64,000 nucleotides of DNA from Falsirhodobacter xinxiangensis (GTDB lineage Bacteria; Pseudomonadota; Alphaproteobacteria; Rhodobacterales; Rhodobacteraceae). The number at the start of each line of letters is the position of its first letter. Within the stretch, counting starts at the first letter, position 1. Positions 18,868-27,430 of this stretch are shown here, piece after piece. The position numbers and the translations under genes are program-made. The notes below the pieces were generated by a model. That model was not told where the DNA came from. It saw only the letters and a list, made by a program, of their open reading frames with translations, and ran no database searches. The stretch lies in the NCBI RefSeq assembly GCF_004959935.1, contig NZ_SMYN01000003.1, forward strand, positions 294,982 to 358,981, read 5' to 3'.

Positions 18868-18924
18868 AGATGCGGGGGTTCAAAGCCCTTCACACGAAAA
18901 ATCGCGCATCTGTGAGGGCGCATC
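18868..18924. promoter_or_regulatory. Repeated GATGCG/CGCATC boxes in the ialB/DUF2794 spacer
   Basis: The spacer holds AGATGCG (18868-18874), then two direct copies of GCGCATC (18904-18910 and 18918-18924) spaced 14 bases apart; the first copy pairs with the opposite-orientation box. Repetition in a divergent promoter region suggests a binding site family, but no known consensus is recognised. Confidence 0.3.
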
Positions 18925-18964
18925 CCCGCTTGATTTGACACGAAGCCGTCATAAACTCCGAAGG

Positions 18965-19297
18965 ATGATCCAGCCGCCGATCCCTTTTCCGCTGCCTGAA
19001 CAGATCAGCTTCGACCGGCGAGAGCTTGGCACGATCCTTTCGCTGTATGGCCGGATGGTGGCGATGGGCGAATGGCGGGACTACGGCATCTCGTCGCTGC
19101 GCGAATTCGCGGTGTTTTCGGTGTTCCGGCGCACGGCGGAACATCCGCTGTATCGGATCGAAAAGCGGCCCAAGCTGCGCGCGCGGCAGGGGATGTATTC
19201 GGTGGTCGGGATGGACGGGCAGGTGCTGCGCCGGGGGCATGATCTGGCGCAGGTTCTGCGGGTGTTGGAGCGGAAGCTGATCCGGCCCGTCGATTAG
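18965..19297 (+). CDS. DUF2794 family protein
   Basis: A 110-residue cytoplasmic protein of the alphaproteobacterial DUF2794 family: FDRRELGTILSLYGRMVAMGEWRDY-type block, AVFSVFRRTAEHPLYRIEK and a C-terminal helix LAQVLRVLERKL. Function unknown. The start at 18965 follows GAAGG. The four bases TTAG at the end also contain the stop of the NlpC/P60 gene on the opposite strand. Confidence 0.85.
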   Translation: MIQPPIPFPLPEQISFDRRELGTILSLYGRMVAMGEWRDYGISSLREFAVFSVFRRTAEHPLYRIEKRPKLRARQGMYSVVGMDGQVLRRGHDLAQVLRVLERKLIRPVD

Positions 19298-20109
19298 GGA
19301 CGGCGGTGGGCGATGACCGGGCCGCCGCCCGCCGCCTCGATCCGGGCGATGGCGGCGTTGGTTTCCTCGACCACCACGGACATGAAGGCGGCGGTGGCGT
19401 GGATGATCCGCCGCGCATCCATCGCCAGCGCGACATGGCCTTTCCAGAACAAAAGATCGCCGCGCTTCGGCTGGCCCTTGGCTTCGGTCCCCACCGCCTG
19501 TTGCAGATCGCTGTCGCCCGGACAGTCGCGCCCGCAAGCCAGTTGCGAGATTTGCGCGAGCCCCGAACAGTCGATCCCCGCACGGCTGTTCCCACCCCAG
19601 AGATAGGGCGTGCCGAGGAAGCGTTCCGCCACCGCGACCGGGTCCGCCATCCATTCACCGACCGGGCGAAGATGCTGTTTCCAGACGAAGCCCTTGGTGG
19701 TTTCCGCCCAGTCGCCGAAATCCTCCAGCACCCGCAGGCGTGCGCCCATGGTCAGACTCTCGATCTCGCGCGATTTCAGCTTCGGTTCGGGGTAGAGATG
19801 CGTGGCCGGAAAGGCCAGCCAGTGCGACGGCGCGATGTCCGGCTCCAGATGCACCAGTTTGACATAGCCGCAATAGCCGTCGCGGGTGGAGAAACCGAAG
19901 GCGTGGGTGCCGTCCACCTCTATCACGGTGAAGCCTTCGCCCATCGCAAGCTGGCGTTCGCGGTGCCCGGCGGGGCCGGACAGAAGATCGGTCAGTGCGA
20001 CCGAAACCTGCATCGGCTCCCCCTCGGTCAGCGGCAGATCGGTGTTGCCCTTCATCGAGACATGGGCGATGCGGTTGGTGGCGGGGGTGGTGCGGCGGTC
20101 CATCGTCAC
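19294..20109 (-). CDS. NlpC/P60 (C40) peptidase with N-terminal SH3 domain
   Basis: A 271-residue cell-wall cysteine peptidase homologue that should cut peptide stems of peptidoglycan. Residues 20-140 form two SH3-like repeats (RERQLAMGEGFTV, LTMGARLRVLEDFGDWAET), and 150-271 the NlpC/P60 domain with GIDCSG (catalytic Cys) and KGHVALAMD (catalytic His). No signal peptide is obvious. GTG at 20109 overlaps the aminopeptidase stop; an ATG at 20103 is an alternative start. It follows the M17 aminopeptidase on the same strand, an arrangement suggesting joint turnover of wall peptides. Confidence 0.88.
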   Translation of the reverse strand: MTMDRRTTPATNRIAHVSMKGNTDLPLTEGEPMQVSVALTDLLSGPAGHRERQLAMGEGFTVIEVDGTHAFGFSTRDGYCGYVKLVHLEPDIAPSHWLAFPATHLYPEPKLKSREIESLTMGARLRVLEDFGDWAETTKGFVWKQHLRPVGEWMADPVAVAERFLGTPYLWGGNSRAGIDCSGLAQISQLACGRDCPGDSDLQQAVGTEAKGQPKRGDLLFWKGHVALAMDARRIIHATAAFMSVVVEETNAAIARIEAAGGGPVIAHRRP

Positions 20110-21479
20110 AGTCCCAGCATGGCGGGCAGGGCGCCCAGTATGGCCCGCGCCCCTTGGCCGGCCCCGCCTTGCGGGCGCCCCGGCTGGGCGCTGGGCTGAT
20201 GGCCATAGATGTCGAAATGGATGTATCGCGCATCGGTGAAGCGGCGCAGGAACAACGCCGCCGTGATCGCCCCTGCGAACCCGCCCGACGGCGCGTTGTC
20301 CAGATCGGCGATCCCCGGCTCCAGCATCGACTCGTAGGGGTCGTGGAAGGGCAGGCGCCAGACAGGATCGCGGGCGGCGGCGGCGGCCTGTTCCAGGGCG
20401 GCGGCGGCCTGCGCATCATCGGTGAAATAGGGCGCGAGGTCCGGCCCCACCGCCACCCGCGCCGCGCCGGTCAGCGTCGCCATCGACACGACCAGATCCG
20501 GCGCATCCTCGCAGGCATAGGCCAGCGCGTCGGCCAGCACGAGCCGTCCTTCGGCATCGGTGTTGTTCACCTCGACCGTCAGGCCCTTGCGCGAGGTCAG
20601 GATGTCCTTGGGCCGCATCGCATCGCCCGAGATCGAATTTTCGACCGCCGGGATCAGCACGCGCAACTGCACCGGCAGGCGCAGTTCCATGATCGCTTGC
20701 GCAAGGCCCAGAACGGTCGCGGCGCCGCCCATGTCCTTCTTCATCAGCAGCATTCCGGCGGCGGGTTTGATGTCCAGCCCTCCGGTGTCGAAACACACGC
20801 CCTTGCCGACCAGCGTCAGTTTCGGACCCGCCTCGCCCCACCGCATGTCCAGAAGGCGCGGCGCGCGGCTGGACCCTTTGCCGACGGCGTGGATCATGGG
20901 GAAACCCTGCTCCAGCGCCGCTCCCTTGATGACCTCGATCTTCGCGCCATGCCATTCGGCCAAGGAGGCCGCGGCCTGCCCAAGCTCCTTCGGGCCCATG
21001 TCGCTGGCGGGGGTGTTGATCAGATCGCGCGTCAGGTATTCCGCCCGCGCCATCGTCAGAACCCGGCTGCCCTGCGCGTCGTCGGGCAGCTTCAGCCGCG
21101 CGCGGTCGTTGGCGGATTTGCGGTAACGGTCGAAACGGTATTGGCCCAACAGCCATCCGAGCGCGGCCTCGTCGCGTTCATCCTCCGGCACGCCTTCGAA
21201 ATGCCAGTCGCCGGGGGGAAGCTGTCCGGCGGGGGCAAGTCCGAACCGCGTGCGACGGCGGGCGGCGGCGGTGCCGCGACCGATGACGGCGGCTGCGGGT
21301 GCGCCATTTGATCCGGGGATCAGCCGCATTTCGCCAAGCGCGGCGGTGAATCCGCTGCCGCGCAGCCACGCCGCCTCGGCGGGGGTGCGGGTGGCGAGCC
21401 AGCCTTCCAGATCGTCCGATGCCACGGCGTGAACGGGCCGGGATTCGGCGGAAGGGGCGGAAATGGCAAGGTCCATCAT
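20106..21479 (-). CDS. M17 leucyl aminopeptidase family protein
   Basis: Two-metal aminopeptidase that releases N-terminal residues from peptides in the cytoplasm. The 457-residue protein has the M17 hallmarks: VGKGVCFDTGGLDIKP (metal-binding Asp), MKKDMGGAA, and the signature NTDAEGRL near residue 312. The N-terminal domain is shorter and more divergent than in PepA, as in the PepB-like alphaproteobacterial branch. The start MMDLAISAPS at 21479 is chosen; longer frames upstream lack a natural N-terminus. Coupled to the NlpC/P60 gene by GTGA overlap. Confidence 0.9.
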   Translation of the reverse strand: MMDLAISAPSAESRPVHAVASDDLEGWLATRTPAEAAWLRGSGFTAALGEMRLIPGSNGAPAAAVIGRGTAAARRRTRFGLAPAGQLPPGDWHFEGVPEDERDEAALGWLLGQYRFDRYRKSANDRARLKLPDDAQGSRVLTMARAEYLTRDLINTPASDMGPKELGQAAASLAEWHGAKIEVIKGAALEQGFPMIHAVGKGSSRAPRLLDMRWGEAGPKLTLVGKGVCFDTGGLDIKPAAGMLLMKKDMGGAATVLGLAQAIMELRLPVQLRVLIPAVENSISGDAMRPKDILTSRKGLTVEVNNTDAEGRLVLADALAYACEDAPDLVVSMATLTGAARVAVGPDLAPYFTDDAQAAAALEQAAAAARDPVWRLPFHDPYESMLEPGIADLDNAPSGGFAGAITAALFLRRFTDARYIHFDIYGHQPSAQPGRPQGGAGQGARAILGALPAMLGL

Positions 21480-21537
21480 CGGGCTCCGGCTGTCTGCGGG
21501 GCAGAGCCTAGCCCTTTGATCGGCGGCTGCAAGACCC

Positions 21538-21921
21538 TCAGACGCGGCGTCCGCGCTGCGTCTCGCCCGCCGCGATCTGCGATCCGGCAATGCGCAGCAG
21601 CCGCGCCCAGACCGCGCCGAACGCCGTCGCATCCGCGTGATCGAGGCAGTGATCGGCATCCCGCGCTGTATGTGCCAGCGTCGTCATGCCCAGATGGTCG
21701 GCCATCCGCGCAAGGCGGCGAAGCTGGCGCGGCGCCTCCGAAAGCTCGGACGCGGCGACCTGTTTCGACAGCGCGGCCACCGACAATGCAAGCTCTCCCA
21801 ACGCGCGGTTGACGACTTTTTCCGCCGAGTCCGCATCCATTTCGCGAAAGATCCGCGCAATCGGCGCGGGGTCGTGGGCGACGTGATCCTGTGGCGTCAG
21901 CTTGGTGATGATGGCCGTCAT
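21538..21921 (-). CDS. Conserved helical protein of unknown function
   Basis: A 127-residue cytoplasmic protein that reads as almost entirely alpha-helical (IARIFREMDADSAEKVVNRAL, LRRLARMADHLGM, FGAVWARLLRIAG). The helical bundle recalls histidine phosphotransfer domains, but the HxxKG motif is absent, so that idea is not supported. No family is recognised. It starts at 21921 and is divergent from the carbonic anhydrase gene; it ends 58 bases before the M17 aminopeptidase start. Confidence 0.65.
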   Translation of the reverse strand: MTAIITKLTPQDHVAHDPAPIARIFREMDADSAEKVVNRALGELALSVAALSKQVAASELSEAPRQLRRLARMADHLGMTTLAHTARDADHCLDHADATAFGAVWARLLRIAGSQIAAGETQRGRRV

Positions 21922-22069
21922 GTCCGCTCTCTCCCGTTCCGGGTTCCGCAGCTTGCGCGGCAACCGCTGAAGGAAAGGTTCGATGTCACGGATAGTTCCC
22001 GGAAATTTCACTCGAATTGAAGTGGATATGCGGCTATGCCGATGCTGCAACTGCGAAAAGGACCGAGCG

Positions 22070-22717
22070 ATGGATAAAGCAACTCCACTCCCCTCTTACC
22101 TGGTGCAGCGTTTCCACGGATGGCGCGCGACGACCTATCAGGGCAACCGCGCCTGGTTCCGCCGGCTGGCGCAGGAAGGCCAGCACCCCCGCGCCATGGT
22201 CATCGCCTGCTGCGACAGCCGCGTGGACGTCGCTTCGATCTTCGGCGCGGATTCGGGCGAGCTGTTCATCCACCGCAACGTGGCGAACCTCGTGCCGCCC
22301 TATAACCCCGACGGCGATTATCACGGCACTTCGGCGGCGATCGAATATGCCGTGACGGCATTGAAGGTCGCGCATGTGGTCGTGCTGGGCCATTCCAACT
22401 GCGGCGGCGTCAAGGGATGCTGCGACATGTGCGAAGGCAACGCCCCCGCGCTGGAGGAGCAGACGAGCTTCGTCGGCCGCTGGATGGACCTGCTGAAGCC
22501 GGGATACGAGCGTGTGAAGGACCTGCCCGAAGCGTCGCGTCTGCGCGCGCTGGAGAACGAGGCGGTGCTGGTCAGCCTTGAAAACCTGATGACCTTCCCC
22601 TTCGTCGCCAAGGCGGTCGAAGATGAGGTCCTGTCGCTGCACGGCGTCTGGAACGACATCGGCGAAGGCACGATCGAGCAGTTCGACCCGTCGGCGCGGG
22701 CGTTCAAGCCGGTGTGA
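22070..22717 (+). CDS. Beta-class carbonic anhydrase
   Basis: Zinc enzyme for CO2/bicarbonate interconversion in the cytoplasm. The 215-residue protein has all expected ligands: CCDSRVD (Cys47, Asp49, Arg51) and GHSNCGG (His108, Cys111). The RNVANLVPPY block, DYHGTSAAIEYAV and the C-terminal LHGVWNDIGEG are typical. The ATG at 22070 follows GACCGAGCG. A 9-bp hairpin without a T-tract follows the stop (22726-22756). Confidence 0.95.
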   Translation: MDKATPLPSYLVQRFHGWRATTYQGNRAWFRRLAQEGQHPRAMVIACCDSRVDVASIFGADSGELFIHRNVANLVPPYNPDGDYHGTSAAIEYAVTALKVAHVVVLGHSNCGGVKGCCDMCEGNAPALEEQTSFVGRWMDLLKPGYERVKDLPEASRLRALENEAVLVSLENLMTFPFVAKAVEDEVLSLHGVWNDIGEGTIEQFDPSARAFKPV

Positions 22718-22725
22718 GTGCGAAA

Positions 22726-22756
22726 CGAAGCCGCGTCCGAGAGGGGTGCGGCTTCG
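22726..22756 (+). terminator. Hairpin after the carbonic anhydrase gene
   Basis: CGAAGCCGC/GCGGCTTCG forms a perfect 9-bp stem with a 13-base loop, nine bases after the stop. It is followed by ATCACC, not T residues, so factor-independent termination is uncertain. Confidence 0.4.
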
Positions 22757-22796
22757 ATCACCCTACCGGGGCGAAGCTTTCATCCGCCAGCAAGGG

Positions 22797-23264
22797 TCAA
22801 GAATTCATTCTGAGTTTGAAGCCTGTGTGTGTCGGCTTGAATCCAAGCTTCTCATAGAAGGCGTGCGCTTCTGGTCTCTGTCTGTCCGTGGTCAGTTGCA
22901 CCACGCTGCATCCCCTCGCCCGAGCTTCCGCGATTGCATGGCGAAACAGTTCGGTGCCGATGCCCTGCCCTTGCGTCCCGCTGGCAACCCTGACACCTTC
23001 GATCTGAGCGCGCTTCATTCCGCGATGCGTCAGATGATGCAGGAAGGTGATTTGCAGCGTTCCCACCATGCGCCCGTCCACTTCGGTCAGAACCGCAAGA
23101 AACTGGTTGGGGTCCGCGTCGATCATCTCGAATGCGACCGCATATTCCTCTGCTATCGGATCGCTTGCGATTTCGCGGCTCGTCCCCAAGGCATCATCTG
23201 CCAGCATTGCAACGATATGCGGCAGATCTTCGATGGACGCTTTACGAAAGATGAAATCCGGCAT
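22797..23264 (-). CDS. GNAT-family N-acetyltransferase
   Basis: A 155-residue acetyl-CoA-dependent acetyltransferase of unknown substrate. The GNAT fold is visible as FIFRKASIEDLPHIV, the central strand GTLQITFLHHLTH, motif A IEGVRVASGTQGQGIGTEL (QxxGxG acetyl-CoA pyrophosphate loop) and the C-terminal AHAFYEKLGF. It lies downstream of asd on the same strand, but the asd terminator separates them. Base composition is slightly less GC-rich than neighbours, hinting at more recent arrival. Confidence 0.88.
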   Translation of the reverse strand: MPDFIFRKASIEDLPHIVAMLADDALGTSREIASDPIAEEYAVAFEMIDADPNQFLAVLTEVDGRMVGTLQITFLHHLTHRGMKRAQIEGVRVASGTQGQGIGTELFRHAIAEARARGCSVVQLTTDRQRPEAHAFYEKLGFKPTHTGFKLRMNS

Positions 23265-23318
23265 GGGCCTCTACTTTACGAACAAGCAAGTCATGCGTCT
23301 TGTTTCGACGACATTGAA

Positions 23319-23340
23319 AAAGCGCCCCGCAGGGCGCTTT
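23319..23340 (-). terminator. Rho-independent terminator of asd
   Basis: AAAGCGCCC/GGGCGCTTT stem with a CGCA loop, followed on the minus strand by a T-run formed from the complement of 23317-23321. It lies just after the asd stop and before the GNAT gene. Confidence 0.85.
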
Positions 23341-23345
23341 CCCGG

Positions 23346-24368
23346 TCAGCCTTTCTTGAGGCAGCGTTTGCCCAGCACTTCTGCGATCTGCACCGCGTTC
23401 AGTGCGGCACCTTTGCGCAGGTTGTCGGACACGCACCACAGGTTCAACCCGTTGTCGATCGTGCTGTCCTGACGGATGCGCGAGATGTAGGTCGCGTATT
23501 CGCCGACGCATTCGATGGGCGTGATGTAGCCGCCGGCCTCGCGTTTATCGACGACGAGGATGCCGGGGGCTTCGCGCAGGATGTCGCGGGCCTCGGCCTC
23601 GTCCAGAAACTCCTCGGTTTCGATGTTGATCGATTCCGAATGGCCGACGAAGACCGGAACGCGCACGCAGGTCGCGGTCACCTTGATCGACTTGTCGAGG
23701 ATCTTCTTCGTCTCGGCCACCATCTTCCATTCTTCCTTGGTCGAACCATCGTCAAGGAAGACGTCGATATGCGGGATCACGTTGAAGGCGATCTGCTTGG
23801 TGAATTTCGAAGGTTCCACTTCCTGACCGGGGACGTAGAGGCCCTTGGTCTGGTCCCACAGCTCGTCGATGCCTTCCTTGCCCGCGCCGGAAACCGACTG
23901 ATAGGTGGAGACGACGACGCGCTTGATCTTGGCGCGGTCATGCAGCGGTTTCAGCGCGACGACCATCTGCGCGGTCGAGCAGTTGGGGTTCGCGATGATG
24001 TTCTTGGCGGTGTAACCGTCCACAGCCTCGGCATTCACCTCCGGCACGACCAGCGGAACCGCCGGATCGTAGCGATAGAGCGAGGAGTTGTCGATCACGA
24101 CGCAGCCCGTGGCCGCGGCCTTGGGGGCATAGATCTTGGTCGCCTCGGACCCGACGGCGAACAGGGCGATGTCCCAGCCGGTGAAGTCGAAGGTGTCGAG
24201 GTCCTTGGTAATGACTGTCTTGTCGCCAAAGCTGATCTCTGTGCCCATCGACTTGCGCGATGCCAGTGCGGCGATCTCGTCGATCGGAAACTCGCGTTCA
24301 GCGAGGATGTTCAGCATTTCGCGGCCCACATTGCCCGTGGCGCCAACGACGACGACCTTATAGCCCAT
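23346..24368 (-). CDS. asd: Aspartate-semialdehyde dehydrogenase
   Basis: NADPH-dependent reduction of aspartyl phosphate to aspartate semialdehyde, the branch point to lysine/DAP, threonine and methionine. The 340-residue protein has the nucleotide-binding GATGNVGREML at residues 9-19, the catalytic Cys130 in NPNCST, YQSVSGAGK and the C-terminal RVPVFVGHSES with the active-site His. It supplies the substrate of DapA, which is also in this window, though 15 kb away. Single gene with its own terminator; CAAGGAGGGTT lies before the start as Shine-Dalgarno. Confidence 0.97.
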   Translation of the reverse strand: MGYKVVVVGATGNVGREMLNILAEREFPIDEIAALASRKSMGTEISFGDKTVITKDLDTFDFTGWDIALFAVGSEATKIYAPKAAATGCVVIDNSSLYRYDPAVPLVVPEVNAEAVDGYTAKNIIANPNCSTAQMVVALKPLHDRAKIKRVVVSTYQSVSGAGKEGIDELWDQTKGLYVPGQEVEPSKFTKQIAFNVIPHIDVFLDDGSTKEEWKMVAETKKILDKSIKVTATCVRVPVFVGHSESINIETEEFLDEAEARDILREAPGILVVDKREAGGYITPIECVGEYATYISRIRQDSTIDNGLNLWCVSDNLRKGAALNAVQIAEVLGKRCLKKG

Positions 24369-24410
24369 TCAAGAACCCTCCTTGGTGTCAAGATGACGGT
24401 GCCCCCTTAA

Positions 24411-24427
24411 CCCAAGGCGGCCTTGGG
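24411..24427 (-). terminator. Weak hairpin after the GT29-like gene
   Basis: CCCAAGG/CCTTGGG with a three-base loop, seven base pairs, lies between the glycosyltransferase stop and asd. The minus-strand sequence after it is TTAAGGG, so it is only a possible terminator. Confidence 0.3.
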
Positions 24428-24435
24428 GGGAAGGT

Positions 24436-25059
24436 TTATCCGTGGGAATGCAGGCGGAAACGCGGATCGCGCGCGATCAGGGCATGGACCCACGCCGCCT
24501 CTGCGTTGAAATCGTGGGGCACCTGTTCGGCGGTGCGGCTGCCGGTCAGCGACAGGGTCGCGAAGAAGTCGAAACCGTAAAGATCGATCCGCCTTGCGTC
24601 CGAGCGGGCCAGAAGGTCGATCATCATCGCTCCCGTGGTCGGTTGCGATCCAAGAGCCGTCTTCAGCCGTTCGTAATCCGCCTGCGGGTGCAGATAGAAG
24701 CCGGGGCGGTTTGCGACATGCCAAGGCAGGCGTTTGCGCTTGTGCGACATCCACAGCACGCGCCGGGTCTGCAGAGCGTCCAGCTTCGCCGCGTCCAGCG
24801 CGACGGCCAGGGCCAGCTGATCGGTGCGTGTGCCGTGGGAATGGGCAAAGGGCTTGGGCGCGCGGTTGATGCGGATGATCAGATCGGCGGTCTCGATCAT
24901 CTCGCCCAGGCGCGCGTCAGCAAGGCCGCGGGCGTTGCCGATCAGCGCGACGCTGCGGCCCGCATAGTCGGCCAGCAATTCGGATTGCGGAACGGACAGG
25001 GCAGCCAGCTTGCCTTCGTCGCGGCGCAGGCGGGCAAGGGCGAAGGACAGCCGGTTCAT
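24436..25059 (-). CDS. Glycosyltransferase family 29 (sialyltransferase)-like protein
   Basis: A 207-residue cytoplasmic protein with features of the GT29-like fold: VALIGNARGLAD near residue 37 (donor-binding GN motif), ADLIIRINRAP about 20 residues later, a middle TTGAMMIDLLAR segment and LYGFDFFAT. In eukaryotes GT29 enzymes move sialic acid from CMP-Neu5Ac; bacterial relatives work on surface glycans, often with other donors. It overlaps the preceding GT4 gene by ATGA, so both probably build one surface polysaccharide or LPS core part. No CMP-sialate synthesis genes are in the window. Confidence 0.7.
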   Translation of the reverse strand: MNRLSFALARLRRDEGKLAALSVPQSELLADYAGRSVALIGNARGLADARLGEMIETADLIIRINRAPKPFAHSHGTRTDQLALAVALDAAKLDALQTRRVLWMSHKRKRLPWHVANRPGFYLHPQADYERLKTALGSQPTTGAMMIDLLARSDARRIDLYGFDFFATLSLTGSRTAEQVPHDFNAEAAWVHALIARDPRFRLHSHG

Positions 25060-26087
25060 GCCAGCATCCGGCGATAGACGGCGATCAGGGCGTTCGCCTC
25101 ATCTTCGATGCGAAAGCCCCCTTCGACCCGCGCGCGGGCGGCCTCCGCCATCCGCTCGCGCAGGGGCTGGTCGTCGATCATCCGCGCTGCAGCATCCACC
25201 AGCGCCGGAAGGTCGTCGGTGGGGACCAGCAGGCCGGTATCGCCCAGCAGTTCCTTGAAGGCGCCGGTGTCGGTGGCAACCACCGGGACGCCGCAGGACA
25301 TCGCCTCCAGCGGGGTGAGGCCGAAGCCTTCCCAGCGTTGGGGCGCGACATACAGATCCAGCGCGGCATACCAGTCGGCCATGCGGTCCACGGAAACCTC
25401 TGGCTTGAAAAGGATGCGGCCTTGCAGCCCCGCCTGCGCGACGCGGGCCATGATGTTCTCCATGAACTGCCGGTCCTTGTCCAAGGCGCGGCCCATGACC
25501 ACCGCCGTCACGCCGGGGCGCGAGGGCAGAAGCTCGATCATCGCCTTGACGAAATTGTCGGTGCCCTTGGATTTGCGGATGCGGCCATAGCAGCCCACCA
25601 GTGTCACATGCGGCAGCCCCAACTTTTCGCGCAGCGCGCGGCGGTCTTCGGCGGGGGTGAAGGTTTCGGTGTCGATGCCGTGCAGGATCACATCGGCGGG
25701 GCGGTCAAGATAAGCCGCCCCCTTGGCCGAAGTCGCAACCACCGCGTCCATCTGCCCGATCAGCCATTTGGTATAGCCCGAATGCCTGCGCTGCGAGGCG
25801 GAGGTGAACAGCAGTCGGAACTTGCGCCGCAGAACGCGGGTCAGGAAAAGCCCCATCAGCATTTCCGTGTTCCGCCGTGCGTGCCAGACCCGCCAGCGGT
25901 CGCGCGGCATCATCGCCACGCGGGCCAGCGGCAGATGGGGCACTTCGGGCGGCAGGCCGGGGCCGGTGGCGCGGATGCCGATGCTGCGCGCCTGCACGGG
26001 CACCAGCCGCGCGATGGTGGCGGTGACGCCCGAAAGGCGGCGCTTCAGGTTCGGGGCGATGACGAGCACGGGTTCCATGCTGCCCAT
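25056..26087 (-). CDS. Glycosyltransferase family 4 (LPS-core type)
   Basis: A 343-residue retaining GT-B glycosyltransferase. The C-terminal half carries YGRIRKSKGTD, the domain-closing helix, and the E-x7-E motif EGFGLTPLEAMSCGVPVV (about residues 255-272), which binds the nucleotide-sugar. The N-terminal half has an acceptor domain without membrane segments. Size and order resemble the LpcC-type core mannosyltransferases of alphaproteobacteria, but donor and acceptor cannot be told. ATG at 26087 follows a GCGGGGGC stretch; an ATG at 26078 is possible. Coupled to the GT29-like gene. Confidence 0.85.
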   Translation of the reverse strand: MGSMEPVLVIAPNLKRRLSGVTATIARLVPVQARSIGIRATGPGLPPEVPHLPLARVAMMPRDRWRVWHARRNTEMLMGLFLTRVLRRKFRLLFTSASQRRHSGYTKWLIGQMDAVVATSAKGAAYLDRPADVILHGIDTETFTPAEDRRALREKLGLPHVTLVGCYGRIRKSKGTDNFVKAMIELLPSRPGVTAVVMGRALDKDRQFMENIMARVAQAGLQGRILFKPEVSVDRMADWYAALDLYVAPQRWEGFGLTPLEAMSCGVPVVATDTGAFKELLGDTGLLVPTDDLPALVDAAARMIDDQPLRERMAEAARARVEGGFRIEDEANALIAVYRRMLA

Positions 26088-26105
26088 GTAATGCCCCCGC
26101 CGCGC

Positions 26106-27341
26106 TTAGGCCAGCGCGGGCGCGCGATGCTCGCGGATCGGCAGATGGACGATGGCCGAAAACGCGCCGATCCCGACGCCGAACCACCAGACCAGCGTGT
26201 AGTTGCCATAGATGTCATACAGCGCCCCGCCCAGCCAGACGCCAAGGAACCCGCCGATCTGGTGCGACAGGAACACCAGCCCGTAAAGCGTGCCCATGTA
26301 GCGCAGCCCGTAGATATGGGCGACCAACCCGCTGGTCAGCGGCACCGTCGCCAGCCAAAGCGCGCCCATGACGGCTGAAAAGACCAGCACCGTCGCGGGC
26401 GTCATCGGCGTCATGATGAACCATGCGGCGATGATCGTGCGCCCGACATAGATTGCGACCAGCAGATATTTCTTGGTGTATTTCTTGCCCAACCAGCCCG
26501 CCGTGACCGTGCCCACGATGTTCGCGATGCCGATCACCGCGATGGACAGCGCCCCGAGCGCCGAGGTGGTGGTGATCCCGATGCCCGACAGCATCCCGGA
26601 CGGGTCGATCGGCCCGCAGAACTCGGTGATGAAGGCGGGGAAATGCGCGGTGATGAAGCCGAGTTGATAGCCGCAGGAAAAGAACCCGAGGAAGATCATC
26701 GTGAAGCTGGGGTCCTTCAGCGCGCGCATCAGCACAGTGCCGAGCGATTCCTCCAGCTCGGCCTTCGAGGCCAGCGCCGGGGCGCGCATGAAGGGCAGCG
26801 CCAAAAGCGAGGCGAGGATGACGCCGGCAAAGATCACGAACACCGTCTGCCACGAAAAGAACCCCATCAGGAATTCCGCCGTCGGCGCGCCGAAGACCTG
26901 ACCCGCCGATCCCGCCGCCGTCGCGATGCCAAGCGCCAGCGAGCGGTTGTCGGGCGAGGTCGCGCGGCCCACCACGGCCAGAATCACGCCAAACCCGGTT
27001 CCCGCGATGCCGAAGCCGACCAGAACCTCCAGCATCTGGTGCTGGCCCGGCGTCACGGCAAGCGACGACAGCACCAGCCCGGCGGCATAGAACAGCGCGC
27101 CAAGGATGATCGCCCGCCGGTCGCCGAACCGTTCCGCCACCGCGCCGAAGATCGGCTGCCCGATTCCCCATGCAAGGTTCTGGATCGCGATGGCCATCGA
27201 AAACTCGGCCCGTGCCCAGCCGAATTCGGTGGCGATGGGGATCTGGAACATGCCGAAGCTGGCGCGAACCGCGAAGGACAGCATCAGAATGACGCAGCCC
27301 GCGATCAGGACGGGGGTGAAAAGCGCAGGTTTCGCGGTCAT
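26106..27341 (-). CDS. Major facilitator superfamily transporter
   Basis: A 411-residue inner-membrane protein with 12 predicted helices and the MFS loop motif AERFGDRRAIILGAL between helices 2 and 3. The pattern resembles the monocarboxylate/oxalate-formate (OFA) subgroup, seen in FGMFQIPIATEFGWARAEFS near the N-terminus. Substrate is unknown. It is 18 bases upstream of the GT4 gene on the same strand, and diverges from the alpha-glucosidase gene across 89 bases, so it may serve either neighbour; the OFA likeness argues against a sugar carrier. Confidence 0.85.
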   Translation of the reverse strand: MTAKPALFTPVLIAGCVILMLSFAVRASFGMFQIPIATEFGWARAEFSMAIAIQNLAWGIGQPIFGAVAERFGDRRAIILGALFYAAGLVLSSLAVTPGQHQMLEVLVGFGIAGTGFGVILAVVGRATSPDNRSLALGIATAAGSAGQVFGAPTAEFLMGFFSWQTVFVIFAGVILASLLALPFMRAPALASKAELEESLGTVLMRALKDPSFTMIFLGFFSCGYQLGFITAHFPAFITEFCGPIDPSGMLSGIGITTTSALGALSIAVIGIANIVGTVTAGWLGKKYTKKYLLVAIYVGRTIIAAWFIMTPMTPATVLVFSAVMGALWLATVPLTSGLVAHIYGLRYMGTLYGLVFLSHQIGGFLGVWLGGALYDIYGNYTLVWWFGVGIGAFSAIVHLPIREHRAPALA

Positions 27342-27430
27342 CTCGGCCTCGGGATCAAGAATGCGTCAATCTGTCATACGCTATCGTCGCTTTCCATCCT
27401 ATTGTCGCAACCGGATTCAAGGAGCATGAC

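Noticed and set aside
18935..18960. TTGACA before the DUF2794 gene as a promoter
   Set aside because: No acceptable -10 element occurs 16-18 bases downstream.
21538..21921. Histidine phosphotransfer domain in the helical protein
   Set aside because: The helical pattern is suggestive, but the required HxxKG motif is missing.
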